Below, in pieces: positions 15,201-23,197 of a stretch of 64,000 nucleotides of DNA; positions within the stretch are counted from its first letter, which is position 1, and each line of letters begins with the position of its first letter. The translations under genes and the position numbers were made by a program. The notes below the pieces were generated by a model. It did not search any database. It had not been told where the DNA came from and saw only the letters and a list, made by a program, of their open reading frames with translations. Origin of the DNA: JAIBCC01 sp963763855. Lineage in GTDB: Bacteria > Acidobacteriota > Blastocatellia > Pyrinomonadales > Pyrinomonadaceae. The DNA is taken from the NCBI GenBank assembly GCA_963763855.1, contig CAVXPU010000010.1, forward strand, positions 25,432 to 89,431, in the 5' to 3' direction.

Positions 15201-16210
15201 CAAGTCTTACCCGACCAAATAGTTGCGGAGCGACAACCGCTACTTTGGCTCTAACGATTGCTTGCCCATCAGTTGCTGCTTTCTTTAACCAACAGTTGGC
15301 TAATCCTTTTGCCGGATTATTGAACGTCCCAGGGTCGGCTTTGAACACCACAAATACAACACGACTTGCTCAATTACGTCCATTCCCACAATACACTAGC
15401 GTTCAGCTTTTCCGCCCGCATTGGGGAGAAAGTTATTACCACGCTCTGCAAGTAAATCTCCAACGCCGTTTTACAAATGGACTTTCAGCAACGGTCAATT
15501 ATTCTTGGTCTAAATCACTGGATACAGGCGGCGTAGGAAACGGTGCAGCTTTCTTGGATTCAACTGCGATTCAAGATATTTACAATTTCAAACGCGAAAA
15601 ATCACTTTCTACGTTCGATGTGCCTCATCGCTTTGTTGCCAGCTGGTCTTACGAATTACCGATTGGCAAAAAGAAATGGCTCGGTTCAAATTTGGGCGGG
15701 TTTGCCAACGCAATTTTGGGCGGATGGCAAACTTCCGGCAGCTACACATGGCAAGTAGGAACTCCTTTAGCCATTACAGTTCCCGCGTTTTCTGTCGGTT
15801 TGGGAAATGCCTCATTCCGTGCCAATCGATTGCCGGGCGATGCGATTCCATCTATTGATACGGCTCGCGAAAATGCAAGAAATGGCGGAGTTTGGTTTGA
15901 CACAACTCTTTTCCAAACGCCTGCTGACTTTGTTTATGGAAATGGAGCGAGAACATTTAATGACGTAAGACGCGACAACTACAAAACATTAAATCTTTCA
16001 TTGCTCAAGAATTTTGCTTGGGATGAAGGTAAACAAAAAGTTCAGCTTCGTGCAGAATTCTTGAATGCCTTCAACTGGGTTGTCTTGGGAACACCTGTCA
16101 CAACTGTTGGATCAGGAGCTGCAAACTCAGGCTTAACCGGTTTTGGGCAAATCAGAACTCAGGGCAATACGCCGCGAAATATCCAACTTGTGGCTCGTTA
16201 CACATTCTAA
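12293..16210 (+). CDS. TonB-dependent receptor, Oar-like, with carboxypeptidase-type N-domain
   Basis: This 1305-residue outer-membrane protein has a 26-residue signal peptide ending LNAQ. A carboxypeptidase-regulatory-like beta domain (about 30-115, GIVSDPNGAIVPGATVTAT) is followed by a plug region (FSVNGGRSATNDVLLDGVSNT) and a long beta-barrel ending in the expected aromatic residue (VARYTF). Such receptors are a hallmark of Acidobacteriota and import oligosaccharides or other large substrates, powered by TonB. No SusD-like partner is adjacent. It heads the plus-strand train of the amino-sugar locus and has a predicted GntR operator 76 bases upstream, so its substrate is probably a GlcNAc- or ManNAc-containing glycan. 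Confidence 0.9.
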   Translation: MKRLKNLSILLLVYFSIAMSVNLNAQTITATLAGIVSDPNGAIVPGATVTATSNETGLSKSVTTNDDGRYTITSLQPGAYTIKIDKQGFAATTTPNIRLETGQSASLNLTLQVTAGQVSVDVDGGDQTQLLNTESSALDTTIENKLVQDLPSGERSALAFINLVPGAIDGGFAAGRGEGLNENGNAQGPIGSPGNRNFFDSNFSVNGGRSATNDVLLDGVSNTIGDFNGIAISPPQDSIREFKVVAGSYSSEYGRSGGGIVSISTKYGGKKFNGAVYEYFQDGSLNANGWQRNRRGLKPDGTLVLPRQDISRHQYGFALGGPMHFFNFGEGTPGGMFKKLEKTFFFYNYEGRREKNPFSREITLPTNRMRTGDLGELLQTSAATVTSATTRTAWAYQAGNPGGVAGAPVLTGQIFNPFGALVPYTQTVTNIATGVVTTSTVQGRPAFAANNISSLPTCSGVRTTACLDPAALKVIGFLPSPNVSGTANNYVASDLAIFNREVHAARMDHTFSDNHSMFGRFSWERRFTSEPNYFNGSPAANVRKVRDTFTNFTINDTYSLTSNLINNFRVGYTRARANQIPESLGFDPTLLGLPTYLRDRAAALKFPDLTIGGGSVSATLAGEVTSGQIGGAGNNQPRDTITIADGMTYVAGNQTIKFGGEFRIYRFYPFQFFSPTGSFSFNRTWTRGPIGTTTPTNVADSGSSLASFFLGLPTSGSQEAVAAATIFHKYYAGYVQDDWKIMRNLTLNLGVRWDYETGTEETHGLITNFDLDAAAPLQALSSVTIDPQVLALNPNIRNLKGLLSFQNRPQSETTGTKIAPRVGFAYSLSDKMTIRGGYGLFYVPLSLEGTTVQGTNFSTNLAQSTQTSQILNGSLTSQNTTYLSDPFPTGLAPAPGISLGNLTRIGQQVFAVEPKRDSPYSQQWNLVFQRQLFKNTVMDIGYVGGRGIHLPIQTAELNQISPTILAAAQASLTRPNSCGATTATLALTIACPSVAAFFNQQLANPFAGLLNVPGSALNTTNTTRLAQLRPFPQYTSVQLFRPHWGESYYHALQVNLQRRFTNGLSATVNYSWSKSLDTGGVGNGAAFLDSTAIQDIYNFKREKSLSTFDVPHRFVASWSYELPIGKKKWLGSNLGGFANAILGGWQTSGSYTWQVGTPLAITVPAFSVGLGNASFRANRLPGDAIPSIDTARENARNGGVWFDTTLFQTPADFVYGNGARTFNDVRRDNYKTLNLSLLKNFAWDEGKQKVQLRAEFLNAFNWVVLGTPVTTVGSGAANSGLTGFGQIRTQGNTPRNIQLVARYTF

Positions 16211-16227
16211 ACCAAGGATAAAATTAG

Positions 16228-16269
16228 AAGGATGAAGGCTGAATATTTGCTTCATCCTTCATCCTTTTT
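16228..16269. terminator. Hairpin after the TonB receptor gene
   Basis: A 10-bp stem (AAGGATGAAG with CTTCATCCTT) is followed by further CATCCTT words and a short T-run. It may be an attenuator that lowers read-through from the receptor into the permease. It could also be a small dispersed repeat. Confidence 0.5.
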
Positions 16270-16287
16270 CCGTTATCCTTCTAAGAC

Positions 16288-17577
16288 ATGATTCCAATCG
16301 GTTTACTTATAATCTTCGCATTCTTCGCCGTGCTGATGTTCACACGGAAAGTTCCCGCACTTCTCGCTTTGCCCGCGATGGCGATTTTGATTGCGATACT
16401 CGCCCAACTTTCTCCGGTAGAAATTCTAAACACAATAATTGCTCAAGGTTCGGTCAAACTCGCCGCAGTTTATGTCGCCGTTTTTGCGGGTGCGATGATG
16501 GGACGTGTGATGATTCAGACCGCAATTGCTGAAGAAATTATCAAACGTGCGGCTGAATTTGGCGGTGAAAAACCTTTGATTGTTGCGTTTGGGTTGATGA
16601 TTGTAACCGCAGTTTTATTCACGACATTGCAAGGTTTGGGAGCGATAATCACAGTTGGTTCGCTTGTTTTGCCGATAATGATGAGCCTTGGAATTCCTCG
16701 TAAACTTGCAGGAACACTTTTTCTACTTGCATTCGCGACAGGATTTATTTTCAATCCAATTCTCTTTACGCTTTACCGGCAGCTTCTCGGCTTAAAACCC
16801 GAAGAGCTTTTGCCGAATCAAGTTTCAACTTTCGCATTTATTTTACTTGGCTTGATGGCGGTAATGGTCGTGATTTACGCGATAATCGAAGCGAAACGTT
16901 CGGGCGAAATTTTGCTGATGTCGGCAGTTTCAACCGAAGATTTATTGAAACGCACAAAACGAGTTCCGCTGATCGCGATGCTCACGCCGTTCGTTCCGCT
17001 GGCGTTGTTTTTCGGGTTTAACTACTTTGGAATCAAGCTCGATTTTATTGCCGCGTTCATAATCGGCTCGCTTTTCGCCGTGCTTTTGGTCGATTGGCGA
17101 AACGCGATTAAAACGCTTACTTCGTCCGCGATCAAAGGAATTGAAGACGGAGCACCAGCCGCGATTTTGATGATGGGAATCGGTATGCTGTTGAACGCAT
17201 TGAATTTGCCGATTATCAAAAGCTCGCTCGAACCGCTGATAAAATCGCTGCCGTTTGATTCTCCGATATTTTATGTGGCGTTTTTCGGTTTACTTTCGCC
17301 GCTCGCGTTGTATCGCGGACCGCTCAATATTTTCGGCATCGGAATCGGACTTTTTACGATTATGTTTGGCATCGGAGTTTTACCTGCAATGGCTTTGCTT
17401 GCAGCAATTATGTGTGTCGTTCAAGTGCAAAACGTCTGCGATCCGACCAATACGCACAATGTTTGGATCGCAAATTTCGTCGGCGTCCGAGTAGAAGAAT
17501 TAACGAAAACGACGATTTTACCAATCATTTTGGTTTGTATTACCGGGCTGATAATTGCAGCTTTGATGTTTTTTTAA
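16288..17577 (+). CDS. Ion-transporter-superfamily permease (CitMHS/GntP-like)
   Basis: This 429-residue, very hydrophobic protein has about eleven to twelve membrane helices in two halves. A hydrophilic loop lies around residues 200-230. The re-entrant-like segments (FTTLQGLGAIITVGSLVLP and NPILFTLYRQLLGL in the first half, LSPLALYRGPLNIFGIG in the second) resemble members of the IT superfamily, which carry citrate, gluconate or other organic anions with protons or sodium. Substrate specificity is unknown. Its place behind the TonB receptor suggests that it moves an acidic sugar or breakdown product across the inner membrane. Confidence 0.65.
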   Translation: MIPIGLLIIFAFFAVLMFTRKVPALLALPAMAILIAILAQLSPVEILNTIIAQGSVKLAAVYVAVFAGAMMGRVMIQTAIAEEIIKRAAEFGGEKPLIVAFGLMIVTAVLFTTLQGLGAIITVGSLVLPIMMSLGIPRKLAGTLFLLAFATGFIFNPILFTLYRQLLGLKPEELLPNQVSTFAFILLGLMAVMVVIYAIIEAKRSGEILLMSAVSTEDLLKRTKRVPLIAMLTPFVPLALFFGFNYFGIKLDFIAAFIIGSLFAVLLVDWRNAIKTLTSSAIKGIEDGAPAAILMMGIGMLLNALNLPIIKSSLEPLIKSLPFDSPIFYVAFFGLLSPLALYRGPLNIFGIGIGLFTIMFGIGVLPAMALLAAIMCVVQVQNVCDPTNTHNVWIANFVGVRVEELTKTTILPIILVCITGLIIAALMFF

Positions 17578-17587
17578 GAATAATTTG

Positions 17588-17660
<73 letters not shown>

Positions 17661-17668
17661 TAAGATTT

Positions 17669-19156
17669 ATGCGTAAACTAACTTTTTTATTCATCTTGCT
17701 TCTACCAATTTTGGCGTTTGCCCAGAGTAAAACGCTGACCGCTCAAAATGGTCAAACTTACAAACTCGACGGCACTGACGGCTTTCGCGGCAACGATGAA
17801 ATGTGGCTTTACACCACAGGTTATTACGCCCAAAAACCGACCAGCAATTCTGGCGTTGACGTTTACGTTTTAGATAATAAAATCGTCGAAATCCGCGATC
17901 GTGCAGGTGCTGTTTTTTTGCAGAATAAACCTGATCCCGGAGCGTTAAATGTTGGTAAAGAGGGTTTTGTGATTAGCGGAAACGGTGCGGCAAGGCGTTG
18001 GATTTTAGCTAATTTGAAGGTCGGCGATTCAGTTAGTTTAGACGGTAAAATTCCGGTTTCTTCAACCGATCCATACGCCTATTACGGCTACGGCATTATC
18101 CAAACTCAATCAAACAAAACTTATTATTTCAACGGCAAAAACATCAATCGAAGCAACAATTTAATTATTTATTACACCGCTGATTTTTATGCGAAAACAC
18201 CGCCAAACGAAGCAGGTGTTGACATTTTGATTACGAACAACAAAGTCGCTGAAATCCGCGATCGAGCCGATGCTGTTTTCCTACAAAAAAAGGCTGATCC
18301 GGGAGTTTTGAAAATTGCTGACGCGGCAAGTTCTTTTGTCATTTCAGGTAACGGCGAAGGTCGTAAATGGTTAGTTGAAAACATCAAAATCGGCGAAGAA
18401 ATTCGGGTCAGCGGTATTGACAGCAAAGAAGTTACGCCGCTTTCAAGTTCGCCGTGTTTTGCCGGAGCATATTATCGAAAAGCCGCTTCCTCATTCGATT
18501 CCTGGACAGGAATCGGCGGAATGCTCAAGCTCGGAACGCCGAAAATTGACGAAAAACGGTTGGGAGAAAATAAACAACCTCTCGATAATTTCAGCATTTA
18601 CATGGGTGGAAACGCAGGCGGAAAATTTGAAGTTGACGCTGGGCTGACGTGGGAATTTACCCTTGATGAAAACGGTAAAAAGAGTGAAAAACGCAACGCT
18701 TTCCGACCATTTTGGCGGACCAAAACCTGGAATTCCGGACCCGCGAAAAAAGAATTTTACTTTTATCCGGGCGAAACCGTGCAAATGGCAATTTTAGTTT
18801 CGGGTCCGAAAAAATTGAAGCTCATTATTTCTGACGGTAAGTCGAAAACTTTTCAGCAGGAGTTTGATGCGGAAGGTTTTGTCGCCGGATTGCCGCGTCA
18901 ATTTAAGCGTGTAAATGCGATTGACCAAGTTGGTAATGAAGGCAAACCTGTCCAACCAACCAAAGCCGAAATTACGGGTTCGGAATGGTTGCAAACAATT
19001 CTTTTACGCGGCGAAGGCGTTTCAGTTCAACAACTTCCTATGAATTCCGCACGTTTTACCGATATGCGTTGTAGCGAAAAAAACATCGCGATTTCAGGTG
19101 CAGATTCATCAAAAGGTGCAGAAAAAATTGATATTTTCGGAACTCCGAAAAACTAA
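17669..19156 (+). CDS. Secreted protein with a duplicated beta-domain (NAGPA/GHL10-associated type)
   Basis: This 495-residue protein has a signal peptide (RKLTFLFILLLPILAFAQ) followed by two tandem copies of a domain of about 100 residues (roughly 22-130 and 140-250). Each copy contains GVDV/GVDI, an EIRDRA-AVFLQ box, then FVISGNG and a WL-N-KIG/KVGD turn. The FVISGxG...GD pattern resembles domains I recall from phosphodiester glycosidase (NAGPA) and GHL10-type hydrolase proteins. The C-terminal half (about 255-495) is not recognised and is beta-rich, with a FYFYPGE segment. It lies between the permease and the GH3 enzyme and is probably periplasmic. I cannot assign a reaction. Confidence 0.55.
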   Translation: MRKLTFLFILLLPILAFAQSKTLTAQNGQTYKLDGTDGFRGNDEMWLYTTGYYAQKPTSNSGVDVYVLDNKIVEIRDRAGAVFLQNKPDPGALNVGKEGFVISGNGAARRWILANLKVGDSVSLDGKIPVSSTDPYAYYGYGIIQTQSNKTYYFNGKNINRSNNLIIYYTADFYAKTPPNEAGVDILITNNKVAEIRDRADAVFLQKKADPGVLKIADAASSFVISGNGEGRKWLVENIKIGEEIRVSGIDSKEVTPLSSSPCFAGAYYRKAASSFDSWTGIGGMLKLGTPKIDEKRLGENKQPLDNFSIYMGGNAGGKFEVDAGLTWEFTLDENGKKSEKRNAFRPFWRTKTWNSGPAKKEFYFYPGETVQMAILVSGPKKLKLIISDGKSKTFQQEFDAEGFVAGLPRQFKRVNAIDQVGNEGKPVQPTKAEITGSEWLQTILLRGEGVSVQQLPMNSARFTDMRCSEKNIAISGADSSKGAEKIDIFGTPKN

Positions 19157-19175
19157 TTTGTGTTAAATTTTTAGT

Positions 19176-20900
19176 ATGAAAAAAATAATCGTTTTAATTG
19201 CAGTAATTTCGTTATTTTCCCAAAGTTTATTGGCTCAAAAAGCTGATAAAAAGTCTGAAAAATGGGTTGAAAAAACTCTAAAATCATTAACACTTCGACA
19301 AAAAATCGGGCAAATGATAAATTTTCGTCTGACAGGTGAGTTTCATAATGTCAATAGCGAAAAATTCAAAGAATCTGCGGAAATGATTGTAAAACAAGGG
19401 ATTGGCGGATTCACTGTTTATCGTGGAAATGCTAATTCGGTCGCTTTGATGACCAACGAATTGCAAAAACTTTCAAATCTTCCGCTGCTTTTTTCGGCTG
19501 ATTATGAACGTGGTTTGCGAATGCAAATGCCATTGACGGGAACGCCTTTTACGACCGCAATGGGCGTTGGAGCAACCGGCGATAGTCAAGCAGCTTTCCG
19601 CCAAGGTAAAATTATTTGCGAAGAAATGCGTGCAATCGGCGTTCAATGGCAGTTCGCACCGGTCGCAGATTTGAATAATAATCCCGATAATCCCGTCATA
19701 AATATTCGCAGTTACGGCGAAAATCCGCAAAAAGTTGGCGAGATGGTTTCAGCTTTTTCGCAAGGCACACAAGCCGCAAATTGCCTTTCTACGCTCAAAC
19801 ATTTTCCCGGACACGGCGACACCGCGACCGATTCGCACATCGGTTTGGGTGTGATAAGTGTCGATAAAGCCCGGCTCGATTCGCTTGAACTTGTGCCTTT
19901 TAACGCGGCGATAAAGCAAGGTGCCGATTCAGTTATGACCGCACATTTAGCCGTTCCAAAGGTTACCGGAAACGAAATTCCCGCAACTTTGAACGCGAAA
20001 ATTTCGACGGATTTACTTCGCAAGGAACTTGGATTTAACGGAATTATCGTAACCGACGCGATGGAAATGGGTGCGATTGAAAAAAATTATTCGCGTGAAA
20101 AATCGGTCGTGATGGCAGTTCAAGCCGGTGCCGATGTCGTGCTTTTGCCATTGAGTGTTTCGGGTGCGATTGATTCGATTGAATCTGCCGTAAAAAATGG
20201 AGATTTGACTGAAGATCGAATTAACCTGTCTGTTCGCAAAATTTTAGCGGCAAAACATAAACTCGGATTAGTGCAAAATCGATTCGTTGATTCTGCAAAT
20301 ATCGCACGAATTGTCGAAAAACCCGAAAACGTCAAAGAGGCAAATGACATCGCCGAAAAATCGATTACGTTGCTCAGAAACGACCGCGACTTTCTACCGC
20401 TTTCCACCCAAACCGCGAAGGATACAATGTTCGTTGTCGTTGCGGCGGATGATGAACCTGAGCGGATTGTCGAAGGTGTCGCGTTTATTCCTGAGGTTCA
20501 GCGACGGCTTCCAAACGCGAAAATAGTTCGCCTTGATTTACGTTCGACAAAGAGCGATTACGACCAAGTTTTGTCTGATTCGAGGGCTTTTAGCAATATG
20601 GTTTTAGCAGTTTTCGTCAAACGTGCAGCAAATAAAGGGACTGTGAAATTGCCCGATTTACAGACGAATTTTGTCAAGCAAGCAATCGCGACCGACAGGA
20701 AAGTCGCGATCTTTGCTTTCGGATCGCCGTATCTAATCCGGCAATTTCCCGAAGCCAAAACTTACGCCGTAACTTATGCAATAGAAGAAGTTGCACAATT
20801 TGCCGCAGCGAAAACAATCTTCGGCGAAGTAAACTTTCAAGGAAAATTACCAGTTTCGATACCGGATTTATTTCCAATTGGAAGCGGAATTGTGCGATGA
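19176..20900 (+). CDS. nagZ: Exported GH3 beta-N-acetylhexosaminidase, two-domain NagZ type
   Basis: This 574-residue GH3 enzyme has a signal peptide ending SLLAQ. The family motif KHFPGHGDTATDSH lies at residues 208-221. Its Asp-His pair is the acid/base dyad specific to GH3 N-acetylglucosaminidases. The nucleophile D294 is in TDAMEMGAI. A second alpha/beta domain (about 385-574) follows, as in the two-domain exported Bacillus NagZ and unlike the one-domain cytoplasmic form. It removes terminal beta-linked GlcNAc from muropeptides or chitooligosaccharides in the periplasm. Its stop overlaps the next start by four bases (ATGA), which indicates coupling to the hydantoinase gene. Confidence 0.88.
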   Translation: MKKIIVLIAVISLFSQSLLAQKADKKSEKWVEKTLKSLTLRQKIGQMINFRLTGEFHNVNSEKFKESAEMIVKQGIGGFTVYRGNANSVALMTNELQKLSNLPLLFSADYERGLRMQMPLTGTPFTTAMGVGATGDSQAAFRQGKIICEEMRAIGVQWQFAPVADLNNNPDNPVINIRSYGENPQKVGEMVSAFSQGTQAANCLSTLKHFPGHGDTATDSHIGLGVISVDKARLDSLELVPFNAAIKQGADSVMTAHLAVPKVTGNEIPATLNAKISTDLLRKELGFNGIIVTDAMEMGAIEKNYSREKSVVMAVQAGADVVLLPLSVSGAIDSIESAVKNGDLTEDRINLSVRKILAAKHKLGLVQNRFVDSANIARIVEKPENVKEANDIAEKSITLLRNDRDFLPLSTQTAKDTMFVVVAADDEPERIVEGVAFIPEVQRRLPNAKIVRLDLRSTKSDYDQVLSDSRAFSNMVLAVFVKRAANKGTVKLPDLQTNFVKQAIATDRKVAIFAFGSPYLIRQFPEAKTYAVTYAIEEVAQFAAAKTIFGEVNFQGKLPVSIPDLFPIGSGIVR

Positions 20901-23053
20901 ATAAAGTCCGAATAGGAATCGATGTTGGCGGAACCTTTACGGACGTCGTGGTGATCGATCACGAAACCCGTGAAGTGATTTCGCAGCTCAAAGTTCCGAC
21001 CACTCATTCGGCTAAAGAAGGTGTTGCACTTGGCATAATTGAGGCGATTGAACGTGCACTTTCAGAACTCAGCATTTCACCCGACGACGTAATTTTCATC
21101 GCTCATTCTACCACTCAAGCGACAAACGCTTTACTCGAAGGTGACGTTGCAAGTGTAGGAATAATTGGACTTGGAAGCGGGCTGGAAGGAATCAAAGCAA
21201 AAATTGATACTCGGATTCCGCAGATCGAACTTGCTCCGAACCGATTCCTGAAACCTGAATTTGAGTTTGTCAGAAGTTTTAGCCACAGAGACACAGAGAC
21301 ACAGAGATTTTCTGAAATAATTTCGAATTTTATAAGCAAAGGTGTTGAGGTTGTCGTTACGTCTGAAGCGTTTGGTGTTGATCGAATCGCGAACGAAGAA
21401 AATATCTCGCAACTGGCACGAAAACACGGACTTTTCGCCACCAGCGGACACGAGGTTTCGCAGCTTTACGGACTTCGCACACGCACTCGAACCGCCGTAA
21501 TCAACGGTGCGATTTTGCCGAAAATGATTCATACCGCAACGATGACCGATGAATGCGTGAAACGTGCGGGAATCAAAGCCCCGCTGATGATAATGCGTTC
21601 GGATGGCGGCGTAATGTCGGTGGAAGAAGTGCATCGGCGACCGATTATGACGATGCTTTCGGGTCCGGCGGCGGGAATCGCGGGTGCCTTGATGCACGAG
21701 CGGATTTCGGACGGGATTTTTATCGAAGTCGGCGGAACAAGTGCTGATATTTCAGTAATTAGAGATGGTCAACCGCAGACAAAAGCCGCACGGGTTGGCG
21801 GACATCGAACTTATTTGAACACGCTTGATGTCCGAACTTTGGCGATTGCGGGCGGTTCGATGATTCGTGAATCGGGCGGGAAAATTATTGACGTCGGCTC
21901 GCGTTCCGTACATATCGCGGGCTTACATTACGCGTGTTTTCAAAAGCCCGAAGTCTTTGTAAACGCGAAACTTATTCATCTTCGCCCGACCGAGAAAGAT
22001 GCAGATGATTACACTGCAATCGAATGTGAAAACGGCGAAAAATTTAGTTTAACTCCAACTTGTGCTGCGAATCTTTTGGAAATTGTTCCGATGGATGCTT
22101 TTGCTTTTGGGAATGCAGAAGCGGCACAATTAGCCTTCAAACCTTTGGCAGAAAAAATCGGTAAAAGCATCGAAGAAACCGCGAAAGAAGTTTTAGAAAT
22201 CTCGTGTCGAAAAGTGCAAAAGCAGATTGACGAGCTGATTTTTGAATATAATTTGGATAGAAATACGGTCGAATTAGTCGGCGGCGGCGGCGGTTCTGCG
22301 TCTCTGGTTTTATTCACAGGCGAGCTGATGAATCTCCCTGCGAGACTCGCAAAGAACGCGGAAGTTATTTCAACCATTGGAGTTGCGTTGGCGATGGTGC
22401 GTGATACGGTCGAGCGAAATATCGTCGATCCAACGCCCGAACAGATTTTGCAAGTCCGCCGTGAAGCAGTTGAAGCCGTCTGCAAAATTGGAGCGGTTCG
22501 CAAAACGGTTGAGGTGCAAATCGAAGTAGATACACGCCGAAATCTTGTCCGGGCGACCGCTTTCGGCACAACCGAACTTAAAAAAGATGAAAATTTGACA
22601 AAAGTTCAAGGCGTTGACGAATGCCAAAAATCAGCGGCACGTTCGATGCAAATTGATGCCGAAAACGTCAAACTCGCGGGTGAAACTTCGGCACTTTATG
22701 TTTTTTCCGCCGAAAAACAGACAAAAACATTTTTCGGTTTGTTTACACAACTTGCACAATTAGCTAGAGTTACGGACAAAACGGGCGTTATTTTATTGCA
22801 ACGAAGCAATGCCGAAGTTATTGAAACAAAGGTTTCCGAAACCGTCAAAACTTTGGAAGAAATCATTACTAAATTAACTGATTTTGGCGATGCGGGACGG
22901 AGTTTGCCTGACATTCATCTATTGTTTGGAAGTAGAATTATCAATTTATCGGGACTTGCAGAAATGGAACAGGCGATTGCTTTGGCGAAGACCGAATTGG
23001 AAAATTTGTCCGAAGATGAACGAGTTGCGATTGTAGCAACGGCGAAGAATTGA
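20897..23053 (+). CDS. Hydantoinase/5-oxoprolinase A-type ATP-dependent amidohydrolase
   Basis: This 718-residue protein has the HyuA layout. An N-terminal ASKHA-like segment IGIDVGGTFTDVVVID is followed by the central hydantoinase domain (about 190-480, with FIEVGGTSADISV and LAIAGGSM) and a degenerate C-terminal region. Such enzymes open cyclic amides such as hydantoins or 5-oxoproline at the cost of ATP. A B subunit (HyuB) normally accompanies HyuA, but none is seen here. Residues around 129-139 (SHRDTETQRF) come from an in-frame CACAGAG repeat. Linkage to nagZ suggests a role with peptide or lactam parts of cell-wall fragments, but this is speculative. Confidence 0.8.
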   Translation: MNKVRIGIDVGGTFTDVVVIDHETREVISQLKVPTTHSAKEGVALGIIEAIERALSELSISPDDVIFIAHSTTQATNALLEGDVASVGIIGLGSGLEGIKAKIDTRIPQIELAPNRFLKPEFEFVRSFSHRDTETQRFSEIISNFISKGVEVVVTSEAFGVDRIANEENISQLARKHGLFATSGHEVSQLYGLRTRTRTAVINGAILPKMIHTATMTDECVKRAGIKAPLMIMRSDGGVMSVEEVHRRPIMTMLSGPAAGIAGALMHERISDGIFIEVGGTSADISVIRDGQPQTKAARVGGHRTYLNTLDVRTLAIAGGSMIRESGGKIIDVGSRSVHIAGLHYACFQKPEVFVNAKLIHLRPTEKDADDYTAIECENGEKFSLTPTCAANLLEIVPMDAFAFGNAEAAQLAFKPLAEKIGKSIEETAKEVLEISCRKVQKQIDELIFEYNLDRNTVELVGGGGGSASLVLFTGELMNLPARLAKNAEVISTIGVALAMVRDTVERNIVDPTPEQILQVRREAVEAVCKIGAVRKTVEVQIEVDTRRNLVRATAFGTTELKKDENLTKVQGVDECQKSAARSMQIDAENVKLAGETSALYVFSAEKQTKTFFGLFTQLAQLARVTDKTGVILLQRSNAEVIETKVSETVKTLEEIITKLTDFGDAGRSLPDIHLLFGSRIINLSGLAEMEQAIALAKTELENLSEDERVAIVATAKN
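21282..21314. repeat. CACAGAG-type repeat inside the hydantoinase gene
   Basis: The tract GCCACAGAGACACAGAGACA and following bases are read in frame as SHRDTETQRF within the hydantoinase. It is a single-arm copy of the family seen at 17588, accepted by the protein without breaking the frame. Confidence 0.75.
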
Positions 23054-23059
23054 CTGGAT

Positions 23060-23188
23060 GGAACGCAGACACTCTTGTCTGCAAGCGTTTGCAAAACGCT
23101 AAAAATGCTAGGTCAAATTCAACTTGAGCGATAGTTAAGACTATTAGATTTTTTGCAAAAATCTTGCGGACAAGAGTGTCCGCGTTCC
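23060..23188. repeat. Paired-hairpin element, ACTCTT-loop variant
   Basis: Arms at 23060-23085 and 23163-23188 are inverted copies. They form hairpins GCAGAC-ACTCTT-GTCTGC and GCGGAC-ACTCTT-GTCCGC. The two differ in one stem position with a matching change on the other side. A further small stem, AGCGTTT-GC-AAAACGCT, lies inside. It fills the gap between the hydantoinase and the FAD-enzyme genes. Confidence 0.8.
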
Positions 23189-23197
23189 CAGCAGAAA

